Source of the DNA: Chlamydiota bacterium
GTDB lineage: Bacteria > Auribacterota > JACPWU01
Assembly (NCBI GenBank): GCA_016178055.1
Contig: JACOUC010000023.1
Span: 1 to 34,812, forward strand
Direction: 5' to 3'
DNA length: 34,812 bases
Numbering within the stretch: the first letter of the stretch is position 1; each line of letters begins with the position of its first letter. Below the pieces are notes generated by a model. That model was not told the origin of the DNA and did not search any database. It saw nothing but the letters and a program-made list of their open reading frames with translations. This document shows positions 7,469-14,733 of this stretch, in pieces. A program made the position numbers and the translations under genes.

Positions 7469-8104
7469 ATGATTCTTCATCAGCTTGAATTGGGTCCCAT
7501 GCAGAATTTTGTCTATCTGATTGGATGCCCCGAGACACGTGAGGCGGTGGTGGTGGATCCCGGTTGGGAGCCTGATCAGATTCATCAGGCGCTTGAAAAA
7601 AAAGATTTAAAACTCAAAGGGATTCTGGCCACGCATTATCACTTTGATCATGTGAATGGGATCGAAGGTCTCCTGAAAAAGCAAGATGTCCCCGTTTATG
7701 TGAATGAACATGACGCCTTTGCACTTAAAAAATTGGATTCCAATCTTAAAAAGGTTAAAGGAGAAGACACCTTAAAAGTTGGAAATCTAAAGATTCGCTT
7801 TCTTCATACCCCTGGCCATACGCCAGGCTCGCAGTGTTTTTTAGTCGAGAATGCGCTAGTTTCCGGAGACACGCTTTTTATCAACTATTGCGGCCGTTGT
7901 GATTTGCCAGGAGGAAGCCCAGAAGAAATGTTTCAGAGTTTATCGAGACTGCGCCTGCTCAATGACGAAATCATTCTTTATCCTGGGCACAATTATGCTG
8001 ATCAGACTACTGAGAGCTTGGGGAAACAGAAAAAAGATAATCCCTACCTTCAATGTGAATCGCTCCCTCTTTTCTTACGAGCGATGGGGCATTTGCTGGA
8101 GTAG
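7469..8104 (+). CDS. Metallo-beta-lactamase-fold hydrolase (glyoxalase II-like)
   Basis: The 211-residue protein has the binuclear metal site of the family: THYHFDH (H56, H58, D60, H61), HTPGH in the middle, SGDTLF and PGHNY. These match glyoxalase II-like or persulfide-dioxygenase-like thioester hydrolases; the exact substrate cannot be told. GRCDLPGGSPEEMFQSL is typical of the small bacterial subgroup of about 210 residues. The start at ATG 7469 follows a GAGAGGTGG purine run and gives the usual N-terminus (ILHQLELGPMQNFVYLIG). An open stretch upstream to 7349 encodes an unconserved Cys/Trp-rich sequence and is rejected. The start lies about 130 nt after the structured-RNA candidate, so the two could share a transcript. 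Confidence 0.88.
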   Translation: MILHQLELGPMQNFVYLIGCPETREAVVVDPGWEPDQIHQALEKKDLKLKGILATHYHFDHVNGIEGLLKKQDVPVYVNEHDAFALKKLDSNLKKVKGEDTLKVGNLKIRFLHTPGHTPGSQCFLVENALVSGDTLFINYCGRCDLPGGSPEEMFQSLSRLRLLNDEIILYPGHNYADQTTESLGKQKKDNPYLQCESLPLFLRAMGHLLE

Positions 8105-8164
8105 AGGATCATGCCGAAGGGGGAAGTATCTTTTTTAGAGATCCCAAAAGAGGAAGAAGTCTGA

Positions 8165-8326
8165 ATGAGTAGATTTAAATGAATGGGGATGTCTCTTGTT
8201 TTGACGGCTGTTATTATTTTGCTGGGCTTTTGGGGTTGGGACATATGAGGTTACTGGATTACAGCCGATGTTTTTATTCTGATTTTTTCTGTTGTCAATG
8301 GTCTGGTTTTACTAAGAAAGAATTGA
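8165..8326 (+). pseudogene. Small two-helix membrane protein interrupted by in-frame TGA codons
   Basis: Read in one frame, the segment gives MSRFK, TGA, MGMSLVLTAVIILLGFWGWDI, TGA, GYWITADVFILIFSVVNGLV plus LLRKN, then TGA. Joined, the pieces look like a normal small membrane protein of about 50 residues with two hydrophobic helices. The same frame upstream holds a 17-codon peptide, MPKGEVSFLEIPKEEEV (8111-8164), also ended by TGA and followed directly by ATG. TGA is an ordinary stop elsewhere here (hipS, hipT, pilT), so general recoding is unlikely. It is probably a recently inactivated gene or a very short overlapping set. The rest of 8105-8385 holds nothing else I recognise. Confidence 0.45.
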
Positions 8327-8385
8327 GCAAGCAAATCTGATAGAGTTCAATATCCAAAAATGTTCTTTTATGAAAAGGGATTTTT

Positions 8386-9750
8386 ATGGAAAAGGTTTTA
8401 AATTATGTTGATTCGCATCGAGGTGATTTTCTTTCCGCTTTAAGTGATTGCTTACGTATCCCCAGCATTAGTGTAAGCCCGAGCCATGTTCAAGAGGTGG
8501 CCCGATGTGCAAATTTTTTAGCCGGACGGTTAAAAAATTTAGGTTTAAAAAGTGTAAAGGTTTTTCCGACCGAACGTCACCCGATCGTTTATGGGGAATG
8601 GTTAGAAGCAGCTCTTAAGCCGACGGTTTTGGTTTATGGGCATTATGACGTTCAGCCCGTAGACCCTCTCAACGAGTGGGTGAATCCGCCTTTTGAGCCA
8701 CAGGTTCGTAAGGGGGATCTTTATGCCCGAGGGGCCATTGATGATAAAGGACAGGTCTATATCCATTTATCAGCCATCGAGGCTTTTTTAAAAACTGAAG
8801 GACGATTGCCTGTCAATCTAAAAATTCTCTTAGAGGGAGAGGAAGAAATAGGCAGTCCCAATCTCGAAAAATTTTTAAAGACTCATCGGGATTTGCTCAA
8901 ATCAGATTTCGTTATTATTTCTGATACGCCAATGCTTGATAAAGGAGTTCCTTCCATTTGTTATGGGCTTCGGGGCCTTTGCTATATGGAGCTAGAAGTG
9001 ACAGGGCCTGTGCAAGACCTTCACTCGGGGATGTGGGGAGGAACTCTGGAAAATCCTGCGAATGCCCTGGCGGGTATTTTATCTCGTCTCAAAGGGAAAG
9101 ACGGAAAAATTCTTATTCCAAATTTCTATAAAGAGGTTCAACCTTTATCCAAACATGAAAGAAAGATGTTGGCTCAGCTTCCTTTCTCTGAAAAGAAATT
9201 TCTAAAAATGATGGGTGTGAAGGAATTGATAGGGGAAAAGGGGTATACGACGTTTGAAAGGATGTGGGCCAGGCCGACGCTAGATATTAACGGAATTTTC
9301 GGAGGTTTTTCTGGAGAAGGGTCCAAGACCATTATTCCTGCGAAGGTGGGGGCTAAAGTGAGCATGCGTCTTGTGCCTAATCAAGATCCAAAGAAAATTG
9401 CCATTGCCTTTCAAAAATATATTAAAAAAATCTCCCCTCCTACGGTAAAGGTGAAGGTGATCAAGCACCATGGCTCTCAGGCCTTTCTTGAACGCCTCGA
9501 TCATCCCGTTCTTGAAATTGCGTCGAGGGCATTAGAGACTGCCTTTGGAAAAAAGGCTCATTTCATTCGGGAAGGGGGGTCTATTCCATTTGTGAAGACA
9601 ATTTCAGATATTATGAAAAAGCCATGCCTTCTTCTAGGGTTTGGGCTTCCTGATGAAAATGCCCATGCCCCCAATGAACGGCTGCATCTGGATAATTTTT
9701 ATAAGGGTATTCTAAGTATGGTGGATTTGTATGATCGTTTGTCAAAGTAA
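8386..9750 (+). CDS. M20 family metallopeptidase (dipeptidase / carboxypeptidase-like)
   Basis: This 454-residue co-catalytic zinc hydrolase cleaves a C-terminal or dipeptide amide bond. The conserved sites are in order: VYGHYDVQPVDP (metal-binding H86 and catalytic D88), ARGAIDDKGQ (bridging Asp at 119/120), LEGEEEIGSPN (catalytic and metal Glu around 152-154), a dimerisation domain with VQDLHSGMWGG, and HAPNERLHLDNF, which supplies the last metal His. Length and motifs fit the unassigned dipeptidase subgroup related to CNDP and DapE; the natural substrate is unknown. The ATG follows AAAGGGA with good spacing. No signal peptide is seen, so it is probably cytoplasmic. It appears monocistronic. 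Confidence 0.9.
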   Translation: MEKVLNYVDSHRGDFLSALSDCLRIPSISVSPSHVQEVARCANFLAGRLKNLGLKSVKVFPTERHPIVYGEWLEAALKPTVLVYGHYDVQPVDPLNEWVNPPFEPQVRKGDLYARGAIDDKGQVYIHLSAIEAFLKTEGRLPVNLKILLEGEEEIGSPNLEKFLKTHRDLLKSDFVIISDTPMLDKGVPSICYGLRGLCYMELEVTGPVQDLHSGMWGGTLENPANALAGILSRLKGKDGKILIPNFYKEVQPLSKHERKMLAQLPFSEKKFLKMMGVKELIGEKGYTTFERMWARPTLDINGIFGGFSGEGSKTIIPAKVGAKVSMRLVPNQDPKKIAIAFQKYIKKISPPTVKVKVIKHHGSQAFLERLDHPVLEIASRALETAFGKKAHFIREGGSIPFVKTISDIMKKPCLLLGFGLPDENAHAPNERLHLDNFYKGILSMVDLYDRLSK

Positions 9751-9779
9751 GAGGATTTCCCCAAAAACAGTGATATAAA

Positions 9780-9972
9780 GTAATAGTTTAGCTCCGGGAA
9801 CCGAGGCAATTTTTGATGGGGACGCTCGCCCCGACCAGCGATCGGGACGAGCTCGGTGAAGTCGTTCGCTCACCTCGACTATTCGTCGAGGTACCATGCT
9901 CGCGAACGACTTCAACGCCCCATCAAAAATCGCCTCGGTTCCCTTGAGGGAGAATGGGAGCTAAACTATTAC
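9780..9972. mobile_element. MITE-like palindromic element with 8-bp flanking direct repeats
   Basis: The ends GTAATAGTTTAGCTCC and GGAGCTAAACTATTAC are exact inverses. Inside are a second inverted pair (GGGAACCGAGGC / GCCTCGGTTCCC, with ATTTTTGATGGGG partners) and a strong central hairpin: GAAGTCGTTCGC 9858-9869 with GCGAACGACTTC 9902-9913, and CCTCGAC/GTCGAGG within it. The octamer GATATAAA stands immediately outside both ends (9772-9779 and 9973-9980), as expected of a target-site duplication. No open frame encodes a transposase, so it would be non-autonomous. Confidence 0.8.
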
Positions 9973-10018
9973 GATATAAAAAGGATGCCTTTCGAGGAAT
10001 ATTAACATTTTATAAAAT

Positions 10019-10032
10019 ACTGTTTAAACGGT
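10019..10032. promoter_or_regulatory. Palindromic operator candidate upstream of hipB
   Basis: ACTGTTTAAACGGT is a near-perfect 14-bp palindrome about 80 nt before the hipB ATG. A related half-site (GCGGTATTAAAC) sits just before the start. A TATACT -10-like box is at 10087-10092. HipB-type repressors normally bind inverted repeats in their own promoter, so this is a reasonable autoregulatory site, though unproven. Confidence 0.4.
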
Positions 10033-10111
10033 AAATTTTTATGTTTTAATCCATATTTTTCTTTAAAATATAGAAAAATAGTGTAATATACTGCTATGGC
10101 GGTATTAAACA

Positions 10112-10351
10112 ATGAGTAGCATAGATAATTTCAAAAAAGAGATTAGCGAGTTGGTGCACCTGCACCGAAACAAAAGCTCGTTATCCCAGATAGCGCTTGC
10201 CCAGCTTGCAGGCGTAGGTAAAACGGTGATCTTTGACCTCGAGCACGGGAAAATGACGATTCGGTTGGATACTTTGTTGCGCGTTTTCGATGCTTTAAAT
10301 ATCGAGATTCGTTTTTATAGTCCGCTTCTGCAAGCCATGAAGGAAACGTAA
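10112..10351 (+). CDS. hipB: HipB-like XRE-family DNA-binding protein of a HipBST system
   Basis: This 79-residue helix-turn-helix protein has an XRE-type domain from about residue 24 to 70 (SQIALAQLAGVGKTVIFDLE, then KMTIRLDTLLRVFDALNIEI). It is the usual size for HipB. In bipartite HipBA the HipB protein is the antitoxin and repressor. In the tripartite arrangement seen here, HipB is expected mainly to repress the operon and to bind the kinase. It is the first gene of a tight three-gene operon, with only 2 nt between its stop and hipS. The weak GGCGG upstream is the only Shine-Dalgarno candidate. Confidence 0.85.
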   Translation: MSSIDNFKKEISELVHLHRNKSSLSQIALAQLAGVGKTVIFDLEHGKMTIRLDTLLRVFDALNIEIRFYSPLLQAMKET

Positions 10352-10353
10352 GT

Positions 10354-10659
10354 ATGAAAAAAGCTAAGATTTATTTCAATAGTCGTCCGTCTGGAATTCT
10401 GACCGAAGAGAACGGGCATTATGTTTTTAAGTACAGTAAAGATTACAAAGGCCCTTCCATTTCCAGGACCATGCCTCGTGAAAAAGAGCGGTTTGAATTT
10501 GAAGAGTTTCCGTCTTTCTTCGACGGGCTTCTTCCCGAGGGCGTGAACCTCGAAGCCTTTTTAAGGAGAACCAAAATTGACCGCAGGGATTATTTCGGGC
10601 AGCTTTTGGCTGTGGGACGTGATCTTGTCGGCGCCCTGACTGTGGAGAAAATGGCGTGA
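10354..10659 (+). CDS. hipS: HipS-like small antitoxin (stand-alone HipA N-terminal subdomain)
   Basis: The 101-residue protein matches the HipA N-terminal subdomain encoded as a separate gene: KAKIYFNSRPSGILTEENG, FEEFPSFFDGLLPEGV, and FGQLLAVGRDLVGALTVE at the end. In the E. coli O127 HipBST system this small protein neutralises the HipT kinase, reportedly by inserting a conserved Trp into the active site. The protein here contains no Trp at all; the position after LLPEG is Val. Either this branch inhibits by another residue, or it acts differently. Its TGA overlaps the hipT GTG start (GTGA), which implies translational coupling. Confidence 0.82.
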   Translation: MKKAKIYFNSRPSGILTEENGHYVFKYSKDYKGPSISRTMPREKERFEFEEFPSFFDGLLPEGVNLEAFLRRTKIDRRDYFGQLLAVGRDLVGALTVEKMA

Positions 10660-11600
10660 GCAAGACAAATATTTGCGCCATTACGTACAGAAATATTCCC
10701 GACGGGGAACACTATTCTTTGCAAGGATTGAAACTCCTTTCACCTGGACTCAAGAAGCTCGAACCGCTCCATCTCACGCTGGAAGAACAGCGTGAAGAAG
10801 CAGCGGCACGTGCAGGGAAAATGTCGATACAGGGAGTGCAGGTCAAGTTAAGCGTTAAGCTGGCTGTTTCGGTAGGTCGATTCAAAATAGTCGACTACGG
10901 CGGCACGTACATTTTAAAACCCGCTCCTGCGGGCTACCGTGAAGTGCCTGAAAATGAAGATCTGACCATGCGGCTGGCGGCGATTTCGGGTATCCAAGTG
11001 CCCGTGCACGGTTTGGTGTATGCCAAAGACGGAACGCGGACTTATTTCATCAAGCGTTTTGATCGCAGGAAAGGCAAAAAATACTATCTTGAAGACTTCG
11101 GTCAACTTCTTGGCTTGCCTAGAGAAGTTAAATACAATACCTCTATGGAAAATTTCGCCAAAACAGTCCAACAATACACGACTTTCCCGGCCCTGGAGTG
11201 TCGTGAATTCTTTCTGCGGACACTTTTTTGCTTTTTGACGGGCAATGAAGACATGCATGCCAAGAATTTCTCGTTGTTTTCGGCAGATAATCAGGTTTTT
11301 AAACTGGCCCCGGCTTATGATCTTTTAAACAGCACGATCGTGGCCTTAGGAAAATCAAAAGAAGAACTTGCCGTGCCGCTTGCTGGGAAAAAATCGAAAT
11401 TGACTCGAGAAGACTTTTTGCAATATCTCGGAAGAGAACGGCTGAGCCTGAATGAAAGAACTGTTCAAAGCTGTCTCAAACAATTGCAAGACGCATTCCC
11501 CGAATGGAGGCGTCTGATCGAGAGGAGTTTTTTAAGCGAGGAAATGAAAAAGGCATATTCAGAATTATTTGTCGAACGACGGGCGCGATTAAAATTGTGA
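10656..11600 (+). CDS. hipT: HipT-like serine/threonine kinase toxin
   Basis: This 314-residue HipA-fold kinase lacks the N-terminal subdomain, which is encoded by hipS. The Gly-rich loop is KMSIQGVQVKLS, a SIQ version of the loop whose serines are autophosphorylated in E. coli HipT. Further landmarks are GGTYILKP, YFIKRFDRR, the catalytic loop GNEDMHAKNFSLF, and the metal-binding APAYDLLNS. The opening NICAITYRNIP and GLKLLSPGL blocks are typical of stand-alone HipT proteins. The known E. coli HipT phosphorylates tryptophanyl-tRNA synthetase; the target here is not predictable. The start is GTG 10656, overlapping hipS by four bases. A palindromic element begins within 10 nt of the stop. Confidence 0.85.
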   Translation: MSKTNICAITYRNIPDGEHYSLQGLKLLSPGLKKLEPLHLTLEEQREEAAARAGKMSIQGVQVKLSVKLAVSVGRFKIVDYGGTYILKPAPAGYREVPENEDLTMRLAAISGIQVPVHGLVYAKDGTRTYFIKRFDRRKGKKYYLEDFGQLLGLPREVKYNTSMENFAKTVQQYTTFPALECREFFLRTLFCFLTGNEDMHAKNFSLFSADNQVFKLAPAYDLLNSTIVALGKSKEELAVPLAGKKSKLTREDFLQYLGRERLSLNERTVQSCLKQLQDAFPEWRRLIERSFLSEEMKKAYSELFVERRARLKL

Positions 11601-11608
11601 CCCCCTTT

Positions 11609-11792
11609 TTAACCCGAATTTCTCATCACATTTCTACTCAGAGCGCCAATTCCGCCTCGTCTGCGTCGTCAAACTCGGTCGGCCCTGCTCAACGTACTGA
11701 TGAGTACGCCTCACACGGCCTCGGTCGTCTTCCTCGCATCCAAAGCGGACTTGACGGTCTCGCTACGAAATCTGATGAGAAACCCGGGTTAA
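11609..11792. mobile_element. Second palindromic element, directly downstream of hipT
   Basis: The ends TTAACCCGAATTTCTCATCA and TGATGAGAAACCCGGGTTAA are inverted copies with two mismatches. Inner complementary segments include ATTTCTAC/GTAGCGAGACC-type sequence. The apex is GTACT-GATG-AGTAC flanked by GGCC boxes. It differs in sequence from the 9780-9972 element, and no clear target duplication is visible. No coding frame in it looks real. It could also work as a large transcript-end hairpin for hipBST. Confidence 0.65.
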
Positions 11793-11823
11793 CTGCGTTG
11801 CGTAACTTAAAAAGGAGGGCTTT

Positions 11824-12297
11824 ATGTTTTTGAAGAACCACAAAGGATTTTTTTACGGAGAGGTATTTTTAATTTTCTTTTTTGTTTTTCAATTTGGGAC
11901 AATCATAAGTTTTTCTCATCAAGCTTGTTGTGACGAACAGGTTCTGGTCTTGGGTGAACCTTTTCAACTTAAAGTAGGGGGAACCGTTGCTATATCATCT
12001 GAAAATCTTAAAGTTACTCTAAAAGGAATTCCTTCTGACTCTCGTTGCCCTGAAGGAGTTGAATGTGTTTGGGCAGGACAAGTAAAAGTTTTGGTTCACC
12101 TTGAAAAAGATGGGCAGGATTTAGGGGGGCATACGCTTCCTTTTCCGATCTTTCCAAAAAGTAAATCCCCTGAAATCGTGGGAGGATATTCTCTTCAAAT
12201 TTTAAAAGTCGATCCTTATCCCAAAAGTGGGGATAAAATAGAACTTTCAGAGTATCAAGTGGATTTGGTTGTGAAAAAGGCTGCCGCCCTTGAGTGA
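11824..12297 (+). CDS. Exported protein with SRCPxxxxCVWAG motif
   Basis: This 157-residue protein has an N-terminal hydrophobic segment (VFLIFFFVFQFGTIISF) that serves as a signal peptide or anchor. A mature beta-rich domain begins around EQVLVLGEPFQLKVGGTVAI. The segment DSRCPEGVECVWAGQVKV, with two Cys that could form a disulfide, recurs in small uncharacterised exported proteins, as I recall it. The ending contains a LSEYQVDLVVKK strand. Function is unknown. The start is well supported by AAGGAGGGC just upstream of ATG 11824. It follows the second palindromic element and precedes a nucleotidyltransferase-like gene by 25 nt; the two could be cotranscribed. Confidence 0.7.
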   Translation: MFLKNHKGFFYGEVFLIFFFVFQFGTIISFSHQACCDEQVLVLGEPFQLKVGGTVAISSENLKVTLKGIPSDSRCPEGVECVWAGQVKVLVHLEKDGQDLGGHTLPFPIFPKSKSPEIVGGYSLQILKVDPYPKSGDKIELSEYQVDLVVKKAAALE

Positions 12298-12322
12298 GCA
12301 AATTGTGTTACAATAAAGATTG

Positions 12323-12856
12323 ATGACAAATAAAGAGTTTTTAAAGAAATTGACCCATACCCAAGGGGATTTCATTCAGGAGTTTTTCCATCTTCTTGAA
12401 AAGGAAGATGCTTCCTTTTGCGTGATAGGGGGGCTAGCGGTTAATGCTTATGCTGAACCTGTGGTCAGTTTAGATCTTGATATTGTGATCGTTAGCCAGA
12501 AAATAGATGTTCTTATCCCTCAGCTCAAGAAAATATTTAAGTTAAAGATTTTTCCCAATAGCATCAACATTTCATCCGATCAATCGGACTTAAGAATTCA
12601 GATTCAACGAGATCCCAGATATCAATCCTTTATTCAGGGAGCCCAAGTCAAAGATGTTTTAGGTTATCGTTTTCCCGTAGCCTCTATTGAGGATGTCGTT
12701 CAGGGAAAAATTTGGGCGATTCAAGACCCAAATCGCAGGCCGAGCAAAAGGCAAAAAGACCTTGCAGATTTAATGAGATTGGTCGAAACCCAAAAAGAAC
12801 TGATGCGATTGATTCCTGAAGAAATTCAGTCCTATCTCAATTTTCTTTCCTCATAA
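12323..12856 (+). CDS. Nucleotidyltransferase-fold protein (AbiEii / MNT-like)
   Basis: The 177-residue protein contains FCVIGGLAVNAYAEPVVSLDLDIVIV. This is the GG-x-A helix and D-x-D metal site of the polymerase-beta nucleotidyltransferase superfamily, at about residues 31-55. A further DLADLMRLVE helix is near the C-terminus. Relatives include toxin-type nucleotidyltransferases (AbiEii, MenT-like) and stand-alone proteins, so the fold is clear but the role is not. No antitoxin gene is adjacent. I start at ATG 12323 rather than the TTG one codon earlier. It converges on the glycosyltransferase-like gene, and the two share a likely terminator. Confidence 0.7.
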   Translation: MTNKEFLKKLTHTQGDFIQEFFHLLEKEDASFCVIGGLAVNAYAEPVVSLDLDIVIVSQKIDVLIPQLKKIFKLKIFPNSINISSDQSDLRIQIQRDPRYQSFIQGAQVKDVLGYRFPVASIEDVVQGKIWAIQDPNRRPSKRQKDLADLMRLVETQKELMRLIPEEIQSYLNFLSS

Positions 12857-12893
12857 CCTAAACTCAAAATCAAGTTTTGGATTTGGGTTAAAC
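12853..12893. terminator. Probable bidirectional terminator between convergent genes
   Basis: AACCTAAACTCAAAA and TTTTGGATTTGGGTT form a stem with a five-base loop. A T-rich tract follows on the plus strand, and an A-rich start gives T residues on the minus strand. It overlaps the stop codons of both convergent genes. Confidence 0.5.
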
Positions 12894-14609
12894 AATTCTT
12901 TTTAAAATCACCACCTTTCCCTCTTTTTGATAAATCGCTCGGAAATATTTTGAATTGTGAAGCGTATCAAAATTATAAGTGACTCCCCATTTTTTATTTA
13001 GAAAATTTCCATTATTTCCCATGTTTTGAGAAATGAAAAGATGAGTGGCCCCATAGCGTTTCATGAGGGAAATGGCTTCTTCAGGAATCGAAGTTGTATA
13101 AATTTTATAAACGTCTTTTGCAACAATATAGTTGTGCTGGCTGATGTAAGGTAGATGGACGTTTCTAAGTGGGAAAGCCATTCCTTCCAAGGCCTTGCCC
13201 CCTGAAAATCCTGAGAACATCTGTGCCCGGTAATAATCTGCAATGATTCGGTCGGTCGGTTTGGAATGGGTTCTGAACCACTGGGCGGCCTCAATCTCGT
13301 CTATGGTAAAGCCGGCATTCTTAATTCTTCGTTCGAAGTTATAGATGAAATGCATGTCAGCGAACATCAAAATGAAGATGAGAGGAATGATCGACATAAA
13401 AATTGCTCTTTTCCCTCCTAATTTTTTTAAAGTTTGAGAACTTATGATGCCAAAGCCAAAGGCGAGGGGTTGGGCGAGGAAGCAAAAAAATCGAAACCCC
13501 TCGAGAGGTTTAAAAAGGGTGGACCAAGATAAATCAACTCTCCCAAGAAGTTTAAGAATATGCTCATTTTGAGTTTCTAAAAGGGGAAGAAAAGCCCAGA
13601 TCAGGGGAAGCCAGTTCCAGGTTGTATCCTCTTTTTTTCGAGAAAACATTTTAATGAAGAGAAGGGTGAGAAAATAAATTCCTACAATTCCCGCAACCAT
13701 CCCATAATCCATGAGTTGTTTGGTGGGAATGTGGTTGGCGCTTGAGGTTGTGATGGACTGAGTCCACCACCAGTAAAGATGCTGGGGTCCCCACCATCCT
13801 ACGGTCAGAATTTGAGAAAGACCCAATGCTAGAAGAAGATCAAAAAAAATCCGGGGTCGGGTCATTTTTTTAAAGAGTAGACCTAAAGTAATTGGGAAAA
13901 GAAAGCAGGGAATAAGAAAGAAAGAGAGATGGACAAAAAAACAAAGAGCCAACAATCCTCCCACGAGTAAAATGCGCAAATATTTTGAGACTTTTCGGAC
14001 CTCCTCACTTTGATAACGCAAGGCATGTTTAATCCAAATGAGGAGAATCAAGGGAATCATCAAAAGAGTAAAGGACTGAGGATCTGAAATTCCACTCCAG
14101 AAAACGAACGAAGGGGTTAAGGCTAAAAAGAGTGTGGCCAAAAATGCAACTTTTCTTCCCATGAGAAAACGGGAGAAAAAGTAAAATCCTAAAGGTACGA
14201 AGGATTCAAGAAAGGGAATGATTCTTGAAGAAACCGTTGAAAGATCCCAACCAGAGATTTTTGAGAGCCAGACAAAAATATAAAGACTAAAAGGGGGATA
14301 CCAAAAAGGGACTTTTCCATTTTGGGTTAAGGGCACGGATTGTGAGTTCTGCGCTGGATGATCTGTTTTATGCAGGGGAGAGGCGGAACTATTTCCTCCA
14401 TAAGCCTCGTAGCGGATATCGTCCTGGGGTAGATGTCCATGGTCCATTAGATTTTGAGCCATACACAGGCGATACCAGATATCTGCTTCAAAAGTCAGGA
14501 GATGCGGATCTTGGTCTAGTCGGGGCAAGAGACGAAAATAAAGTCCGGATCCATAGATGAGAATTAAAAAAAAGGTTTCGGTTACAATTTTTAAAACTTT
14601 TCGATTCAT
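12888..14609 (-). CDS. GT-C type multi-membrane glycosyltransferase (STT3 / oligosaccharyltransferase-like)
   Basis: This 573-residue polytopic protein has an N-terminal membrane helix, then an extracytoplasmic loop with EADIWYRLCMAQNLMDHG, where the acidic D-x-x motif and following helix are typical of STT3/PglB-type and related GT-C enzymes. Ten or more further hydrophobic segments lie between about residues 110 and 440. A soluble C-terminal domain begins at about DEIEAAQWFRTHSKPTDRII. A WWDYG-type STT3 motif is not evident; a TKQLMDYG segment is the nearest match. It could therefore be a lipid-linked sugar transferase rather than a true oligosaccharyltransferase. It follows pilC on the same strand, which is compatible with pilin or envelope glycosylation (inference). 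The start is ATG 14609. Confidence 0.65.
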   Translation of the reverse strand: MNRKVLKIVTETFFLILIYGSGLYFRLLPRLDQDPHLLTFEADIWYRLCMAQNLMDHGHLPQDDIRYEAYGGNSSASPLHKTDHPAQNSQSVPLTQNGKVPFWYPPFSLYIFVWLSKISGWDLSTVSSRIIPFLESFVPLGFYFFSRFLMGRKVAFLATLFLALTPSFVFWSGISDPQSFTLLMIPLILLIWIKHALRYQSEEVRKVSKYLRILLVGGLLALCFFVHLSFFLIPCFLFPITLGLLFKKMTRPRIFFDLLLALGLSQILTVGWWGPQHLYWWWTQSITTSSANHIPTKQLMDYGMVAGIVGIYFLTLLFIKMFSRKKEDTTWNWLPLIWAFLPLLETQNEHILKLLGRVDLSWSTLFKPLEGFRFFCFLAQPLAFGFGIISSQTLKKLGGKRAIFMSIIPLIFILMFADMHFIYNFERRIKNAGFTIDEIEAAQWFRTHSKPTDRIIADYYRAQMFSGFSGGKALEGMAFPLRNVHLPYISQHNYIVAKDVYKIYTTSIPEEAISLMKRYGATHLFISQNMGNNGNFLNKKWGVTYNFDTLHNSKYFRAIYQKEGKVVILKRIV

Positions 14610-14733
14610 CACTCCATTATAAACATAATCTAATTTTAGTTGTATTTTTTCAGTTTTCCGACCTCTTTTTTATTAAAGCTAATAAATTCGTTGTCTGTTT
14701 TAAATCAATAAATCAATGAACGTCCCCTAAAAC

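Noticed and set aside
8165-8326. Genome-wide recoding of TGA or a selenoprotein
   Set aside because: TGA ends several well-defined genes here (pilT, hipS, hipT). The segment has no selenocysteine-like context that I can recognise.
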